Assembly (NCBI RefSeq): GCF_000699445.3 | Contig: NC_067198.1 | Span: 23,323,536 to 23,387,535, forward strand | Length of the DNA: 64,000 nucleotides | Source: Schistosoma haematobium | Taxonomy: Eukaryota; Platyhelminthes; Trematoda; Strigeidida; Schistosomatidae | Direction of reading: 5' to 3' | In this document: piece by piece, positions 61,596 through 64,000 of the stretch | Position numbering within the stretch: position 1 is the first letter of the stretch | How the letters are laid out: the number at the start of each line of letters is the position of its first letter | Position numbers and translations under genes: made by a program | Notes under the pieces: model-generated | Database searches by the model: none | What the model was told of the DNA's origin: nothing | Seen by the model: the letters and a program-made list of their open reading frames with translations, nothing else

Positions 61596-63239
61596 CTATG
61601 ATACGGGCTGCCTAAAACTGATAATTTATTGTGAATAATGTACCTGGTTGAACTGCTATATAGTGAACCATCTCATCCTTATCTTAGTTTTAGGTCGGTT
61701 TGGAGGAAACTAAGCCAAAATACAAATTCATAGAGACTTACATCACTGGTACTTGATTGCTTTCTCAGCCATCATGGTCACATCTTCCGCTTACCGTATC
61801 AAGCTTTGAGGTATAATACAAGGCAGTAACTAGTCGCCCTTTACTATGGCTCATCATCTGTATCCATTCATAATGAAGTTTTCCGACAGGAAAGATCTTG
61901 TTCGAAGATGATAGTATCTGCTCCTTGTGAATCAGGAAACCCATAATTTTGAGTTTCAGTTTGTTACAAGATATTTATCTTTGCAAAAAACGTACATTTC
62001 AACATATCTTGTCCCCGAACCCACACACATTTGAGTTAAACTTTGTCGTTTCTCACTGGTTTTATCGTGATTTCGATCTGACTTACAGAATTCATGTTTT
62101 TAAATAAAGCGCTTCCTCGAATGTATCCAGTTAAGTTGGCAGCTCATAGTATAGCCTGATAACTGGTGTAACAGATTCTTCGTACAGAGGTGAGTAGTTT
62201 ATTCCACTAGATTAAGGCTGGAATCATCAAGTTGGTCTGAAATACAGTTGGTTTACTGAAACTACGCAAATAGAATGTAGATGCTGGGGTATTTTGTTGA
62301 TGGGACTAAATCATAAATTGGTACTCATGAAGGCGTTTGAACCTTTAGTGTTTAGAAGACGAAAATTTTCAAACGGACAGACAGTATCCAGGTGTATGCA
62401 ACGTTCCGAGTTTACTGGTATGCTGATGAAAGTGAATTAAGTTTAGGGTGCTCTTAAGGAATGAATCTAGTGTCCGCGGAGTGTCACTAGTATCACTTGT
62501 GTCACCAGAACAATAGGTCTAATTCATTATTGTGAATTTGTCAAAATATGACTAACTAACCTATAAGGTCTTACATCGATGTCACATCATTGCCTTTACT
62601 GACTCGCCCTGTAGTGGCAGTCAGCAGTGTGACTTTTGAGCACTGCAACAGAATACTTTGAAGTTTACTATAGAATTATATGAAACATAGAGTGACCGAA
62701 ACATGCTATCTGCATAAGGTGTTCCCGCTCTTACCTTTCTCAAACTTCTCCATAATGGATCATTCTGTTCGATAGATGTATTCTACAGAATCTGAACCTG
62801 GATAGAGTATTTTAGCAACGTTCTTTTCAATGAGGGGGGGGGGTTGTCAACCTCGCTAAACTTCTTTCTTTATCCATCCTTGAAATCAACAATAATTCTA
62901 GGAGTGCCTCAAGCAGAGTAATTGTTCGAATGATTTTTATTCATAGTCGGCTGGCCAAAATATTCCAAACATTTCTTCAAACCTGTGCTTAAATATAGGT
63001 CAGGTTGCGCGCCATCATTAGTTTCGTTACTTGGTCGGCTCGACCGTTTCATCGTGCGTCCTATCTTTTCTCTATGTTCTAGATTGTTCACTTTTAGTTG
63101 CAGTATCTCTTTCTTCACCGGCTCACTGAAAACAAAACGTGTATCATATAGGGCTTCTAGTGGATTATGTTTGGACCACACCCACCAAAATGTAAGTTTC
63201 GTATTTAAGTCAATCATATGTTTAGCTTTGGGTTACTGC
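61596..63239. other. Intergenic, upstream of RNF141-like gene
   Basis: No gene recognised. Includes a second copy of repeat D (62563-62650) and a run of ten G at 62833-62842. A pyrimidine-poor AG at 63224-63225, 14 nt before the ATG, could serve as a spliced-leader acceptor. Confidence 0.4.
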
Positions 63240-63358
63240 ATGAAACTTGCGCTACATGAGACCCTTCATAATATAAACCAAAACATATGTTTGACGACTA
63301 GGCTGTCAAGAACCAGTTATGAGGATTTGGTTGAAATGATTTCTCAGTTAAATCAACT
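63240..63358 (+). CDS. RNF141: RNF141-like exon 1
   Basis: 39 codons plus CT; starts MKLALHETLHNINQNICL. Donor ACT|gtaaaa. The intron that follows is only 34 bp (63359-63392). Confidence 0.78.
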
Positions 63359-64000
63359 GTAAAAATAGTATGTATTTTCTACTTACATTTAGGTGTATCA
63401 CTACGTTTGAAGAACAGTGTTCTTTCGTAAAGTTCGCTTTGAAAAAACAACAGGAAAACCTTTTCTGGCGATTATCGGCTAAAGTCTTCTGTAGAATTGT
63501 AAGCTATTTGAATGAACTTCGAGAATACTAGTCAAAGAAAAACCGTTCAATATACAGAACTTTTGAGCTTATCGAATTTTTGCGGTTATATGATGAGATT
63601 ATCCGCTTCAAGTCACTGATTGATTCTCAACCTGAGATGCCGTAGCTTGTTGTTTAATCAATATATCTAATATTCTTTAGGGATTTTGCTAAGGAAATTT
63701 CTAATGATCCTTGTTGTATCTGCTTGGATAGAGAGCCCGACACTGTTCTTGCTTGTATGCACTCATTCTGTCAACCATGCATTAACAAATGGTGAGTTAA
63801 CTTTCTGATTCAGTTGCCGTTTTACTGCTTCTTTGCAGCTAAGCATAGTATAAATTCATTCGCTCAAACCCTAGATTCCACTCTTGGATCTTTGCATAGC
63901 GGAATTTCTGAATCCAGAGTCCTGTTGTTGAAGTTCCAAAAAATAATAAACATGGCTGTATTTAGGATATTCATGTAGCTCTTAAGAATATTGTTTCAGT
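63240..64000 (+). CDS. RNF141: RNF141-like RING finger protein, 5' part (runs off right edge)
   Basis: Exons 63240-63358, 63393-63498, 63532-63641 and 63681-63791, all with GT..AG and matching phase. They encode residues 1-149 to the middle of the RING domain, and the rest lies beyond 64000. 'LTTRLSRTSYEDLVEMISQLNQL', 'FWRLSAKVFCRI' and 'IYRTFELIEFLRLYDEI' align in order with the N-terminal region of RNF141 (ZNF230). The RING half is C123, C126 (CCIC), C137, H139, C142 and C145. RNF141 is a RING protein, a likely E3 ubiquitin ligase or DNA-associated factor. The start ATG is the first that gives the conserved N-terminal region, though the frame is open upstream. Confidence 0.85.
63393..63498 (+). 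CDS. RNF141: RNF141-like exon 2
   Basis: Completes Leu40 and encodes residues 41-75, ending 'ENLFWRLSAKVFCRI'. Donor ATT|gtaagc. The next intron is 33 bp (63499-63531), a multiple of three whose only in-frame stop is the TAG forming its acceptor. Confidence 0.82.
63532..63641 (+). CDS. RNF141: RNF141-like exon 3
   Basis: Residues 76-111 plus CC: 'SKKNRSIYRTFELIEFLRLY...'. Donor CC|gtagct, followed by a 39-bp intron (63642-63680). Confidence 0.82.
63681..63791 (+). CDS. RNF141: RNF141-like exon 4 (first half of RING finger)
   Basis: Residues 112-148 plus TG: 'SNDPCCICLDREP' and 'LACMHSFCQPCINKW'. This supplies the first six metal ligands of a C3HC4 RING. Acceptor TTCTTTAG|G, donor AAATG|gtgagt. 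The remaining Cys pair must be in an exon beyond 64000; I find no such motif in 63792-64000. Confidence 0.9.

Noticed and set aside
62985..63239. N-terminal extension of the RNF141-like protein by 85 codons
   Set aside because: The frame is open but starts at GTG, has no similarity to the family N-terminus, and a possible spliced-leader acceptor lies at 63224-63225; the ATG at 63240 is preferred.

Overview
The window is AT-rich eukaryotic DNA from a blood fluke, most likely Schistosoma. The reasons are SR2-type (RTE clade) and CR1-type non-LTR retrotransposons, SmAlpha-like short repeats with hammerhead-ribozyme remnants and Pol III boxes, Ty3/gypsy elements, a Penelope-like fragment, and a gene with 33-39 bp introns at its 5' end. 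The genus call rests on remembered repeat families and on gene architecture. No database search was possible.

Two host genes lie on the + strand. The first, 5235-34919, is a complete 11-exon gene for a cytosolic carboxypeptidase of the CCP5/AGBL5 type, a tubulin deglutamylase. All splice phases agree, the exons sum to 5436 nt (1811 codons plus stop), and the zinc-binding and catalytic motifs are present. The second starts at about 63240 and runs off the right edge. Its four visible exons encode the N-terminal part and half the RING finger of an RNF141-like protein.

The rest is mobile DNA. At the left, 309-442 holds a 5'-truncated SR2 tail with a 12-bp target duplication, and about 700-3760 holds a decayed SR2 copy. 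The introns of the carboxypeptidase gene carry a Penelope-like GIY-YIG fragment (intron 2), SmAlpha-like SINEs, several copies of one LTR family (here 'LTR-A'), a roughly 500-bp dispersed repeat ('repeat B'), a fold-back element (intron 5), and a solo LTR with a perfect 5-bp duplication (intron 9). Most of these are antisense to the gene. Between the two genes lie a truncated gypsy element (36598-39226), a CR1 3' fragment (about 41625-42085), a defective but nearly full-length gypsy element (44769-49900), a nearly intact CR1 element (about 52140-56640, minus) and a truncated SR2-like copy (60137-61595, minus).

The most unusual feature is the insertion at 38476-38994. It is an LTR-A copy joined to 42 nt matching the 3' part of a serine tRNA, including CCA, and the whole unit is flanked by a near-identical 5-bp duplication. 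I saw no CRISPR array, operon or other prokaryotic feature.
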